DNA from: an uncultured Eubacteriales bacterium
GTDB taxonomy: Bacteria > Bacillota > Clostridia > Oscillospirales > Oscillospiraceae
NCBI GenBank assembly: GCA_958402445.1
Contig: CATXTO010000001.1
Span: 1 to 64,000 of the forward strand
Reading direction: 5' to 3'
Length of the DNA: 64,000 nt
Shown here: piece by piece, positions 27,590 to 35,830 of the stretch
Layout: each line of letters opens with the position of its first letter
Position numbering within the stretch: position 1 is the first letter of the stretch
Notes under the pieces: generated by a model
The model's database searches: none
What the model was told of the DNA's origin: nothing
Seen by the model: only the letters and a program-made list of their open reading frames with translations
Translations under genes and position numbers: made by a program

Positions 27590-28495
27590 ATGGGACTTTT
27601 TGATAGAATTAAGGAGGGCCTGGCCAAAACCAGAAAAGCTATGGCCAATTCCCTGGGCAGTGTCTTCACTGGTTTTTCCTCTCTGGACGACGCGTTTTAT
27701 GAGGAGCTGGAGGAGTGCCTGATTTTGGCCGATCTTGGGGTGGAGACTGCGGGCCGGGCTACAGAGCGGCTGCGCCGCCAGGTCAAGGAACGCAAATGTA
27801 AGGACCCGGAGGAGGCCAGGGACCTGCTGCGGGAGATTCTCACCGACATGCTGCGGGTAGGCGACCCGGCGCTTCATCTGGAAACCAAGCCTTCTGTGGT
27901 TCTGGTCATCGGAGTCAACGGCGTAGGAAAAACCACGACCATCGGAAAGCTGGCGAAGCAGCTGATAGACCAGGGAAAGAAGGTCCTTTTGTGCGCAGGG
28001 GATACCTTTCGGGCTGCGGCGGCAGACCAGCTGGAGGTCTGGGCCAACCGGACCGGGGCGGACCTGGTACGGCAGGATGAGGGGGCGGACCCCGCTTCCG
28101 TGGTGTTCGACGGCATTCAGGCGGCGAAGGCCCGGGCAATGGACGTAATTGTCTGTGACACCGCGGGCCGCCTGCACAATAAAGCGAACCTCATGAATGA
28201 GCTAAATAAAATCACCCGGATTATTCAGCGGGAGCTGCCGGATGCGGCAAAGGAGGTGCTCCTGGTGCTGGATGCGACGACGGGGCAAAACGGTCTGCTG
28301 CAGGCCAAGCAGTTTAAAGAGATTGCGGGCGTGACGGCGATTGCGCTGACCAAGCTGGACGGCACCGCAAAGGGCGGGATTGTGATTGCCGTGGCGGACG
28401 CCCTGCAAATTCCAGTGAAATTCATCGGCGTGGGGGAAACGGCGGAGGACCTGATGCCCTTTGACGCGGAAGATTTCGTACGTGCCCTGCTTTAG
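27590..28495 (+). CDS. ftsY: Signal recognition particle receptor FtsY
   Basis: A 301-residue GTPase that docks SRP-ribosome complexes at the membrane. The N-domain helices are followed by the G-domain motifs VIGVNGVGKTTTIGKLA, DTAGRLHNKANLM and ALTKLDGTAKGG. The acidic A-domain is absent, as in many Gram-positives. It lies between smc and rph. Confidence 0.95.
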   Translation: MGLFDRIKEGLAKTRKAMANSLGSVFTGFSSLDDAFYEELEECLILADLGVETAGRATERLRRQVKERKCKDPEEARDLLREILTDMLRVGDPALHLETKPSVVLVIGVNGVGKTTTIGKLAKQLIDQGKKVLLCAGDTFRAAAADQLEVWANRTGADLVRQDEGADPASVVFDGIQAAKARAMDVIVCDTAGRLHNKANLMNELNKITRIIQRELPDAAKEVLLVLDATTGQNGLLQAKQFKEIAGVTAIALTKLDGTAKGGIVIAVADALQIPVKFIGVGETAEDLMPFDAEDFVRALL

Positions 28496-28504
28496 GTAAC
28501 TGAG

Positions 28505-29221
28505 ATGCGGAAGAGTCATAGAGCGTTGGACGCCTTGCGTCCCGTTTGTATCACCCCTAATTTCACAAAATTTGCAGAGGGAAGCTGCCTGATCCAAATG
28601 GGAGAAACCATGGTTCTATGCAACGCCTCGGTGGAGGAGCGTGTGCCACCCCATGTGTCCAGCGGGGGCTGGGTGACGGCGGAGTACGCGATGCTGCCCC
28701 GGGCCAACCGCCAGCGGAGTCAGCGGGACGTGACACGCTTAAAGCTATCGCCCAGAAGTGCGGAGATACAGCGGCTGATCGGCCGTTCTCTGCGGGGCGC
28801 GGTGAATCTGCGGGCTCTGGGACCCCGGACCATTACCATTGATTGCGATGTGCTTCAGGGGGACGGCGGCACGCGGATGGCCTCCGTTACGGGAGGCTTT
28901 GTGGCGTTGGCCTTGGCGCTGCGGACCCTGCGGGATCGAGGCGTGCTGGAGCAGATCCCCTTGCGGTCCTATGTAGCGGGCGTATCTGCGGGAATCGTGG
29001 AAGGCGAAGCCATGCTGGATCTCTGCTATGAGGAGGACAGCCGCGCCATGGTGGATTTCAATTGCGTGATGGACCACACTGGCCGGATTGTGGAGGTGCA
29101 GGCTACGGGAGAGGGGCGTTCCTTTACCGTGCCGGAGCAGCAAAAGCTGTTGGGGCTCTGCGCCAAAGGGTGCGTGGAACTCATTGCGATAGAGAGAGAA
29201 CGATTGGGGGACTTGAAATGA
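28505..29221 (+). CDS. rph: Ribonuclease PH
   Basis: A 238-residue phosphorolytic 3'-5' exonuclease that trims tRNA 3' ends. It shows GSCLIQMGETMVLCNASVEERVPP, the phosphate-site block LPRANRQRSQRD, RSLRGAVNLRALGPRTITIDCDVLQGDGGTR split across the core, and VDFNCVMDHTGRIVEVQATGEG. The stop overlaps the next start (ATGA), so it is coupled to the XTP pyrophosphatase gene, a frequent pairing. Confidence 0.95.
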   Translation: MRKSHRALDALRPVCITPNFTKFAEGSCLIQMGETMVLCNASVEERVPPHVSSGGWVTAEYAMLPRANRQRSQRDVTRLKLSPRSAEIQRLIGRSLRGAVNLRALGPRTITIDCDVLQGDGGTRMASVTGGFVALALALRTLRDRGVLEQIPLRSYVAGVSAGIVEGEAMLDLCYEEDSRAMVDFNCVMDHTGRIVEVQATGEGRSFTVPEQQKLLGLCAKGCVELIAIERERLGDLK

Positions 29222-29826
29222 AGGTGGTTTTGGCCAGCAAAAATCCACATAAATTGGTGGAAATCCGCAAGATTTTGGAGCCTATGGGGGTTCAGCTGGT
29301 CCTGGAATCTGAGGTCGGCGTGGATGTGGAGGTGGAGGAGACCGGCGCTACTTTTGAGGAAAATTCCTTTTTAAAGGCGGAGGCGGTCATGCGTGCCACC
29401 GGGCTGCCCGCGTTGGCCGACGATTCCGGGATTGCGGTGGATGCCCTGCAGGGAGCGCCGGGGGTCCATTCAGCCCGCTATGGGGATGATGCCAGTTTGG
29501 ATGATTGGGGCAGGCTCCTTTTGCTGCTGAAAAATACAGAGCAGGTTCCGGATGGACAACGGCAGGCACAATTTGTATGTGTCATGACCCTGGTTTTTCC
29601 AGACGGTCGTACCGTGCAGGCCCGGGGCGAGGTGCACGGTGAGCTGCTGCGGGAGCCGCAGGGCGTCGGCGGCTTTGGTTACGACCCCATTTTCTACTAT
29701 CCCCCGGCGGGAAAGACCTTTGCGGCCATTCCGGCGGAGGAAAAAAATCAGGTTTCTCACCGAGCCGTCGCCCTGCGGAGGCTTTGTAAAAAATTGAGCG
29801 AGGAGCTGCAATATGCTGACAAGTAA
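29218..29826 (+). CDS. rdgB: XTP/dITP diphosphatase (RdgB/HAM1 family)
   Basis: A 202-residue house-cleaning nucleotide pyrophosphatase that removes XTP, ITP and dITP. It begins VVLASKNPHKLVEI and contains TFEENSFLKAEA, ADDSGIAVDALQGAPGVHSARY, GGFGYDPIFYYP and a final SHRAVALRRL. The ATG at 29218 overlaps the rph stop; longer in-frame starts lie inside rph. The end overlaps the yhbY start. Confidence 0.95.
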   Translation: MKVVLASKNPHKLVEIRKILEPMGVQLVLESEVGVDVEVEETGATFEENSFLKAEAVMRATGLPALADDSGIAVDALQGAPGVHSARYGDDASLDDWGRLLLLLKNTEQVPDGQRQAQFVCVMTLVFPDGRTVQARGEVHGELLREPQGVGGFGYDPIFYYPPAGKTFAAIPAEEKNQVSHRAVALRRLCKKLSEELQYADK

Positions 29827-30280
29827 AAGACGGGCGGAATTACGCGCCCAGGCGGCCAACTTGGACACCACGCTGATGGTGGGAAAGGGCGGCGTGACGG
29901 AGCGGGTTCGGGCAGAAGCGGAGAACCAACTGGAGGCGCGGGAGCTAGTTAAGGGCCGGGTTTTGGAAACCGCGCTTCTGAGCCCCCGGGAGGTGCTGGA
30001 CGAGTTGTGCCAGGCCACAGGGGCGGAGGGAGTCTGCACCCTGGGCTCAAAGTTTGTCCTGTACCGGGAATCAGAACGGCTGAAAAAGGAGCGGAACCAG
30101 GTGGGACGGGCAAAGCTGGCGCCGCCCTCCCCGGCAAAGGCAAATCCGGTGCGCCGGGGCGCGCAGGCCCGCCGTAAGACGGCCCGTGCACAGCGAGAGC
30201 AGCGAAACGAATATTTCCGCCAGGCGGCAATTGACCGGGCAATTCAGCGGGAAAAGGACCAGAACCGGGAAAACGGATAG
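29813..30280 (+). CDS. yhbY: CRS1/YhbY-domain RNA-binding protein with basic C-terminal tail
   Basis: A 155-residue protein. Residues 1-95 form a YhbY (CRM) domain (LTSKRRAELRAQAANLD, MVGKGGVTE, GSKFVLYRES), a ribosome-assembly RNA-binding fold. Residues 96-155 are a charged Arg/Lys/Gln-rich tail not present in the roughly 97-residue family norm, perhaps adding RNA affinity. It overlaps the XTPase gene by 14 bp and precedes nadD, the standard Firmicutes order. Confidence 0.88.
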   Translation: MLTSKRRAELRAQAANLDTTLMVGKGGVTERVRAEAENQLEARELVKGRVLETALLSPREVLDELCQATGAEGVCTLGSKFVLYRESERLKKERNQVGRAKLAPPSPAKANPVRRGAQARRKTARAQREQRNEYFRQAAIDRAIQREKDQNRENG

Positions 30281-30292
30281 CGAGGTGACACC

Positions 30293-31489
30293 ATGGGCAG
30301 AATTGGAATTTACGGGGGAACCTTTAATCCACCGCATGCGGGGCATGGATATGCCGCCGGCCAGGCAGTGCGGAAGCTGAGCCTGGACCGCCTTCTGCTG
30401 GTTCCTGCCTCGATTCCGCCGCATAAATCCATGCCGGAGGGTACGCCAAGGGCGGAGGTTCGGCTGGACCTGGTACGTCTGGCGGCGCGGCAGATTCCCC
30501 GGGCGGAGGTTTGCGATCTGGAACTGCGCCGGCCTGGGAAGAGCTACACCGCCGATACAGTCTTGGAGCTGCGAAGGCAGTATCCGGATGACGACCTGAT
30601 TTTGCTCATGGGAACGGACATGCTGCTGTCCTTTTTGCAGTGGTATCGGCCGGATAGCATCTGCCGGAATGCCGCGCTGGCGGTTTTATACCGAGGTGGA
30701 GAGAAAAGAGCGGTCCTGGACATGGCAGATCGGCAGGCGGAACAAATCCGCAGCCGGCTGGGCGGTCGTGTGACGTTTGTAGAAAACGACGCGCTTGCCA
30801 TATCCTCCACAGATGTGCGGCGAATGTTGACTTTTCAATGCGCGTCGACGCTTCTTCCCGCTGGTGTCATGGACCGAATTCAAGAGATGGGTTTGTACGG
30901 GGTAAACCGCAGCCTGCGAGGCTTGCCCTTGTCGGAGCTGGAGCGAACGGCATGTGCGCTGCTGGACCCTAAGCGGGTCAATCATGTGCTGGGCTGCCGG
31001 GATACGGCGGTGCGTCTGGCCAGGCGATATGACGCAGATCCGACGGATGCTGCTCGCGCCGCGCTGCTGCACGATGTGACTAAGGCGGTACCACCCATAC
31101 TGCAGTTGAAATTGTGTGAAAAATATGGTATTATAATGGACGATTTTTTCAGGGAAAACCCGAAAACGCTGCATGCCGTCACAGGCGCCGCCGTGGCTCG
31201 TCACATTTTTGGAGAGCGTGAAGCAGTGTGTGATGCCATTGCTTGGCACACCACGGGTCGTTCGGGCATGTCTGTGCTGGAGAAGATTCTCTATGTTGCA
31301 GATTATATCGAACCAAATCGAAGCTTTCCAGGTGTGGAACCCCTGCGGTCAGCAGCGGACAAAAGCTTGGAAGAGGCGCTGCTGCTAGGCCTGGAGTTAT
31401 CGGCTTCCGTATTGAAACAGGAGAAACGGCAGGTTGCGCCGGCTTCTCAGCAGGCAATGGCTGCATTAAAAGGAAGAAAAGTGCCATGA
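30293..31489 (+). CDS. nadD: NadD-YqeK fusion: nicotinate-nucleotide adenylyltransferase plus HD hydrolase
   Basis: A 398-residue two-domain protein. Residues 1-200 are NadD, which makes deamido-NAD from NaMN: IGIYGGTFNPPHAGHG (T/HxGH site), PPHKS, LLMGTDM and the ISSTDVR motif. Residues about 215-395 are YqeK, an HD-domain Ap4A hydrolase in characterised relatives: VNHVLGC, LLHDVTK, IAWHTTGRSGM and YVADYIEPNR supply the H...HD...H...D ligands. The two are usually adjacent genes. I see no frameshift or internal stop, so a true fusion is likely. The stop overlaps the LCP gene start. Confidence 0.9.
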   Translation: MGRIGIYGGTFNPPHAGHGYAAGQAVRKLSLDRLLLVPASIPPHKSMPEGTPRAEVRLDLVRLAARQIPRAEVCDLELRRPGKSYTADTVLELRRQYPDDDLILLMGTDMLLSFLQWYRPDSICRNAALAVLYRGGEKRAVLDMADRQAEQIRSRLGGRVTFVENDALAISSTDVRRMLTFQCASTLLPAGVMDRIQEMGLYGVNRSLRGLPLSELERTACALLDPKRVNHVLGCRDTAVRLARRYDADPTDAARAALLHDVTKAVPPILQLKLCEKYGIIMDDFFRENPKTLHAVTGAAVARHIFGEREAVCDAIAWHTTGRSGMSVLEKILYVADYIEPNRSFPGVEPLRSAADKSLEEALLLGLELSASVLKQEKRQVAPASQQAMAALKGRKVP

Positions 31490-32859
31490 GAAAAAGAGGA
31501 AAACGACACGGCCGTTTTGAGCGGCCCAGGGGATCCAGGCGGATGGTTTCTGCTGGCGGGGTTCAGAGAAAAGGTCGGAGCGTCGGCTTGAAAAAGTGGC
31601 AGAAGGCACTTTTGCTGGTGGGCGGTTCTATGGCGTGCTTGGTGCTGCTTCTGGCTGCGGCATGGAAAATCTTTGCCAAGCCTCTGGACGTGAAGCAAGA
31701 ACCGGGCAAAACCGTAAAAGTCGTCCAGACCGATCCGGACACCGGCAGAGAGATTGTGGAGGAAGTTCCAGTCTCCCGGGTGAAGGGCGTTTTTAATATT
31801 TTGCTTGCCGGAACCGACGACGACGGGGGTCGGACAGATACGATCATGGTGGCCCATCTGGACACGCGGGATCACAGTGTGGCCCTGGTGAGCGTGCCGC
31901 GGGACTCCATTGTTTTGACGCAAAGCGAATCCATTGCCAAAATCAACTCTCTGTATGGCCGCGGCGGCAAGGGTGAGGAGGGTATGGAATATCTGTCCCA
32001 GCGTCTGGGTGAAATGCTGGGGTTCCCCATAGACGGTTACGTCCTGGTGGACCTGGAGGCATTCAAGGCGGCAGTGGATTTGGTAGGGGGCGTATATTTT
32101 GACGTTCCCCAGGATATGGATTATGAGGATTCGTCTCAGGATTTGTATATCCATCTGAAAGCCGGATACCAGCTTCTTGATGGCGAAAAGGCCATGGAGC
32201 TATGTCGGTTCCGGAAGTATCCCGCGGCGGATATCCAACGCACGAAGGTCCAGCAGGATTTTATGCGCGCTTTGGCGCACAGGTGCGCCAGCTTTGCGAG
32301 CCTCACAAAAATCGATGAGTTCATTCAGATTTTTCATGACTACGTGACCACGGATTTAAAGGTATCCAATATGGCATATTTTTGTGAGCAGCTGCTGCAG
32401 TGCAATTTTGACGAGATGCAGACCTTCACACTGCCAGGAGAGGGCGTGTACATTGACGGCGGCGCCTATTATGCGTTATACGCTGACGATGTATTGGAGA
32501 TTGTAAATCAAGCGCTGAACCCATATGATTACGGCTTGACCCAGGAAAACATGAATGTGTACGTCATGGGTGGTGTTGCGGCCTCTGGCGGCGAGACTGT
32601 TTCCGGGCGGACGGAACCCGCAAGGTCTGGCAGCTCCGGCAGTTCGCCTGCTGCGGGCGGTTCCTCTGGTGAAGATACGCCGGCGACGCGACCGCTGGAG
32701 ACCACTGAGCCACCGGAATCCACGGTAGCCGAGGCTCCGGCGCCGCCCGAATTCTCGGCGCCGCCGGAGAGCACAGAGAATACAAATTCCGGGGAAAATA
32801 CGACGCCATTCGAGACGACTCAGTCCACGGAGGGCGCGGACCCTTCCCTGATCCCATAA
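31486..32859 (+). CDS. LytR-CpsA-Psr (LCP) family cell-envelope transferase
   Basis: A 457-residue membrane-anchored protein. A basic cytoplasmic N-terminus is followed by one transmembrane segment (about 41-60) and an extracellular LCP domain (about 95-290) with FNILLAGTDDDGGRTDTIM, VSVPRDSIV and LCRFRKYPAADIQRTKVQQDF; the clustered Arg/Asp bind the polyprenyl-pyrophosphate glycan. The C-terminal 100 residues are a Ser/Pro/Thr/Glu-rich tail. LCP enzymes attach secondary wall polymers to peptidoglycan. The ATG overlaps the nadD-yqeK stop. The gene lies between nadD-yqeK and rsfS, where it is commonly found in Clostridia. Confidence 0.9.
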   Translation: MRKRGKRHGRFERPRGSRRMVSAGGVQRKGRSVGLKKWQKALLLVGGSMACLVLLLAAAWKIFAKPLDVKQEPGKTVKVVQTDPDTGREIVEEVPVSRVKGVFNILLAGTDDDGGRTDTIMVAHLDTRDHSVALVSVPRDSIVLTQSESIAKINSLYGRGGKGEEGMEYLSQRLGEMLGFPIDGYVLVDLEAFKAAVDLVGGVYFDVPQDMDYEDSSQDLYIHLKAGYQLLDGEKAMELCRFRKYPAADIQRTKVQQDFMRALAHRCASFASLTKIDEFIQIFHDYVTTDLKVSNMAYFCEQLLQCNFDEMQTFTLPGEGVYIDGGAYYALYADDVLEIVNQALNPYDYGLTQENMNVYVMGGVAASGGETVSGRTEPARSGSSGSSPAAGGSSGEDTPATRPLETTEPPESTVAEAPAPPEFSAPPESTENTNSGENTTPFETTQSTEGADPSLIP

Positions 32860-32871
32860 AATAGAAAGGAA

Positions 32872-33273
32872 ATGCCTATGTTATCCCCAAAGGAAGTTGC
32901 GGCTGCCGCAACCAAGGCCCTAGACAGTAAGAAGGGCGTTGATATTCAATTGCTGCGGGTGGGAGATGTGACCACTCTGGCGGAATACTTTTTGATTTGT
33001 ACCGGTACCTCTAACACGCATGTGAAGACCCTATGCGACTGTGTAGAGGAGACGCTAGAGTCCTTGGGTGAGCGGCTTTTGGGCCGGGAAGGCCATCGTG
33101 GAAACACCTGGGAGCTTTTGGACTTTGGTTGTGTGGTAGTGCACGTTTTCACCAATGAGGCCCGGCAATTCTACGATTTGGAGCGGCTCTGGAGCGACGG
33201 TGCCCGAATCCCCCTGAGTGAGATTCTGCAGCGGGACGGTGCACAGGAGGAGCGTGGCCCACATGAACTATGA
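32872..33273 (+). CDS. rsfS: Ribosomal silencing factor RsfS
   Basis: A 133-residue protein of the Iojap/RsfS family that binds ribosomal protein L14 and blocks subunit joining under starvation. Diagnostic blocks are VTTLAEYFLICTGTSNTHVKTL, REGHRGNTWELLDFGCVVVHVF and the ARQFYDLERLW segment. A GAAAGGAAATGCC ribosome site precedes the ATG. leuS begins 11 bp before its stop. Confidence 0.93.
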   Translation: MPMLSPKEVAAAATKALDSKKGVDIQLLRVGDVTTLAEYFLICTGTSNTHVKTLCDCVEETLESLGERLLGREGHRGNTWELLDFGCVVVHVFTNEARQFYDLERLWSDGARIPLSEILQRDGAQEERGPHEL

Positions 33274-35677
33274 TTTTCAGAAAATAGAGACTAAGTGGCA
33301 AAAAATATGGGAGGAAAAGCGGCTTTTTGCTTCGGAAACCGGGGGAAACAGAGAGAAGTTTTATGCCCTCATTGAGTTTCCTTACCCCTCCGGCGTAGGG
33401 CTGCATGTGGGACATGCCCGTCCCTATACGGCAATGGATGCCATTGCCCGAAAAAAGCGGATGGAGGGCAAAAACGTGCTGTTTCCTATGGGATACGATG
33501 CGTTTGGCCTGCCTACGGAAAACTACGCCATTAAAAACCACATTCATCCCAAGACCGTGACAGAGCGCAATGTTCAAACTTTTCGAAATCAACTGAAGGC
33601 CTTGGGCTACAGCTTTGATTGGGACCGGGAGATCAACACCACAGACCCCCAGTATTTTAAATGGACGCAGTGGATTTTTTTGCAGATGTTCCGGCATGGG
33701 CTGGCCTACAAGGCAAAGATGCCGGTAAACTGGTGCACCAGCTGCAAATGCGTTCTGGCCAACGAGGAAGTGGTGGAAGGCGTTTGTGAGCGATGTGGCG
33801 CGCCTGTGGTACGGAAGGAAAAGAGCCAGTGGATGCTGCGGATTACCAAGTACGCGGAGCGACTGGCCGACGATCTGGACCAGGTGGACTTTCTGGAGCG
33901 GGTGAAGCTCCAGCAGCGAAACTGGATTGGCCGCAGCAACGGCGCGGAGGTTGCGTTCCGCTCCACCCTGGGGGATAACATTCTGATTTTCACCACCCGG
34001 CCAGACACGCTTTTCGGCGCCACTTACATGGTCCTGTCACCGGAGCACGAGCTTTTGAGCCGCTGGATGAATCAGCTGGAAAATGCGGAAGAAGTGCGGG
34101 CCTATCAGGCTGCTGCCAGCGCGAAATCCGACTTGGAGCGTACCGATCTGTCGAAAGAAAAGACCGGAGTCATGTTGCAGGGCGTTCGGGGCGTCAATCC
34201 GGTGAATGGAAGGGAAATTCCAATTTTTATTTCCGATTATGTGTTGGCCACCTACGGCACCGGCGCAATCATGGCGGTCCCAGGCCACGATGACCGGGAC
34301 TGGGCGTTTGCAAAGAAATTCGGGTGTGACATTGTGGAGGTGGTCCAGGGCGGAAATGTTCAGGAGGCGGCCTTTACCAGCAAGGACGACAGGGGAATTC
34401 TGGTCAATTCGGATTTTTTGAACGGCCTGACAGTAAAAGAGGCGATTCCCGTAATCACCAAATGGCTGGAGGAGCGGGGAATCGGCCGGGCGAAGGTGAA
34501 TTTCAAGCTGCGGGACTGGGTGTTTTCGCGCCAGCGCTACTGGGGCGAGCCGATTCCCATTGTGCACTGTCCTTCCTGTGGCCCGGTGCCGCTGCCGGAG
34601 GACCAGCTTCCTTTGGAGCTGCCGGAAGTGGATAGCTACGAGCCGACCGACGACGGAGAGAGTCCCCTGGCGGCCATGACGGATTGGGTCAATACCACCT
34701 GTCCTCAGTGCGGCGGACCCGCCAAACGGGAAACCGATACCATGCCCCAATGGGCGGGGTCTTCCTGGTACTTCCTGCGATATATGGACCCGCACAATGA
34801 CCAGGCCCTGGCCTCTCGGGCGGCCATGGATTACTGGGCCCCGGTGGATTGGTATAACGGCGGTATGGAGCACACAACGCTGCACTTGCTGTATTCCAGG
34901 TTTTGGTACAAGTTCCTGTACGACATCGGCGTGGTCCCCACCCAAGAACCCTATGCCAAGCGAACCAGCCATGGCATGATTTTGGGGGAGGGCGGCGAGA
35001 AAATGTCCAAATCCCGGGGCAACGTCATCAATCCAACGGACATCATCCGGGAGTACGGCGCGGATACCATGCGCACTTATATTCTGTTTATCGGGGATTT
35101 TGAGAAGGCGGCCTCCTGGTCCTCCCATGCGGTGAAGGGCTGCAAGCGGTTTTTGGATCGGGTTTGGGCTCTGGGAGAAAGCGTGCAGGACCGTGCCGAG
35201 GCCTACTCCGAGAGCAACCGCGCGGCCATGCACAAGACGATTAAAAAGGTCTCCTACGACATCGAGAACTTAAAGCCCAACACTGCCATTGCCGCCCTGA
35301 TGACGCTGCTCAATCAATTTGGAGAAAAGGGCTGCAACAGGGCGGAGCTGCGTACCTTCCTGCAGCTGCTCAGCCCCTTTGCGCCTCATATTTGTGAGGA
35401 GATCTGGGAGCGGCATGGCTTCAGCGGCTACTGCTCTGTTTCTCCCTGGCCCAGTTATGATGAGACCCTGTGTCGGGACGCGGTGCTCGACATGGCGGTC
35501 CAGGTCAACGGCAAGCTCCGGGGGGTAATCCATGTGGAGGCGGATACGCCGGATGATGTGGTGATTGCCGCCGCGCAGCAAGAAGAAAAGGTGGCGCGCT
35601 TCCTGGAGAAGCAGGGCGGACGCCTGGTCAAGACCATTGTGGTCAAAAATAAACTGGTGAATCTCATTGTAAAATAG
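33263..35677 (+). CDS. leuS: Leucyl-tRNA synthetase
   Basis: An 804-residue class I synthetase. The HIGH-type motif is HVGH in YPSGVGLHVGHARPYT (about residue 47), and KMSKS is in GEKMSKSRGNVINP (about 580). The CP1 editing domain lies between, with TTRPDTLFGATYMV and the GTGAIMAVPGHDDRD block. A four-cysteine zinc pair (CTSCKC...CERCG) is present near residue 160. The ATG at 33263 follows AGGAGG and fits the conserved NYDFQKIETKWQKIW start. No T-box leader is present; it is read from the rsfS operon. Confidence 0.95.
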   Translation: MNYDFQKIETKWQKIWEEKRLFASETGGNREKFYALIEFPYPSGVGLHVGHARPYTAMDAIARKKRMEGKNVLFPMGYDAFGLPTENYAIKNHIHPKTVTERNVQTFRNQLKALGYSFDWDREINTTDPQYFKWTQWIFLQMFRHGLAYKAKMPVNWCTSCKCVLANEEVVEGVCERCGAPVVRKEKSQWMLRITKYAERLADDLDQVDFLERVKLQQRNWIGRSNGAEVAFRSTLGDNILIFTTRPDTLFGATYMVLSPEHELLSRWMNQLENAEEVRAYQAAASAKSDLERTDLSKEKTGVMLQGVRGVNPVNGREIPIFISDYVLATYGTGAIMAVPGHDDRDWAFAKKFGCDIVEVVQGGNVQEAAFTSKDDRGILVNSDFLNGLTVKEAIPVITKWLEERGIGRAKVNFKLRDWVFSRQRYWGEPIPIVHCPSCGPVPLPEDQLPLELPEVDSYEPTDDGESPLAAMTDWVNTTCPQCGGPAKRETDTMPQWAGSSWYFLRYMDPHNDQALASRAAMDYWAPVDWYNGGMEHTTLHLLYSRFWYKFLYDIGVVPTQEPYAKRTSHGMILGEGGEKMSKSRGNVINPTDIIREYGADTMRTYILFIGDFEKAASWSSHAVKGCKRFLDRVWALGESVQDRAEAYSESNRAAMHKTIKKVSYDIENLKPNTAIAALMTLLNQFGEKGCNRAELRTFLQLLSPFAPHICEEIWERHGFSGYCSVSPWPSYDETLCRDAVLDMAVQVNGKLRGVIHVEADTPDDVVIAAAQQEEKVARFLEKQGGRLVKTIVVKNKLVNLIVK

Positions 35678-35723
35678 GCTTTGAATTTGTGATTGTCGGG
35701 AATACCACGGCCCTACCCGACAA

Positions 35724-35752
35724 GCCGCCTCTTCCAGTCTGGAAGAGGCGGC
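35724..35752. terminator. Long perfect hairpin after leuS
   Basis: A 14-bp palindrome (35724-35737 with 35739-35752). The T-run after it is poor (CCAATGGTTTCG), so it may terminate weakly or protect the 3' end. Confidence 0.6.
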
Positions 35753-35830
35753 CCAATGGTTTCGTTGATAACAGAACTGCCAACGCAAATCTGTTACCAT
35801 ATTGTACTTATACATAAAAGGAGAAAAGAA

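Noticed and set aside
33100..33270. T-box leader for leuS
   Set aside because: leuS overlaps rsfS by 11 bp and no T-box core is present.
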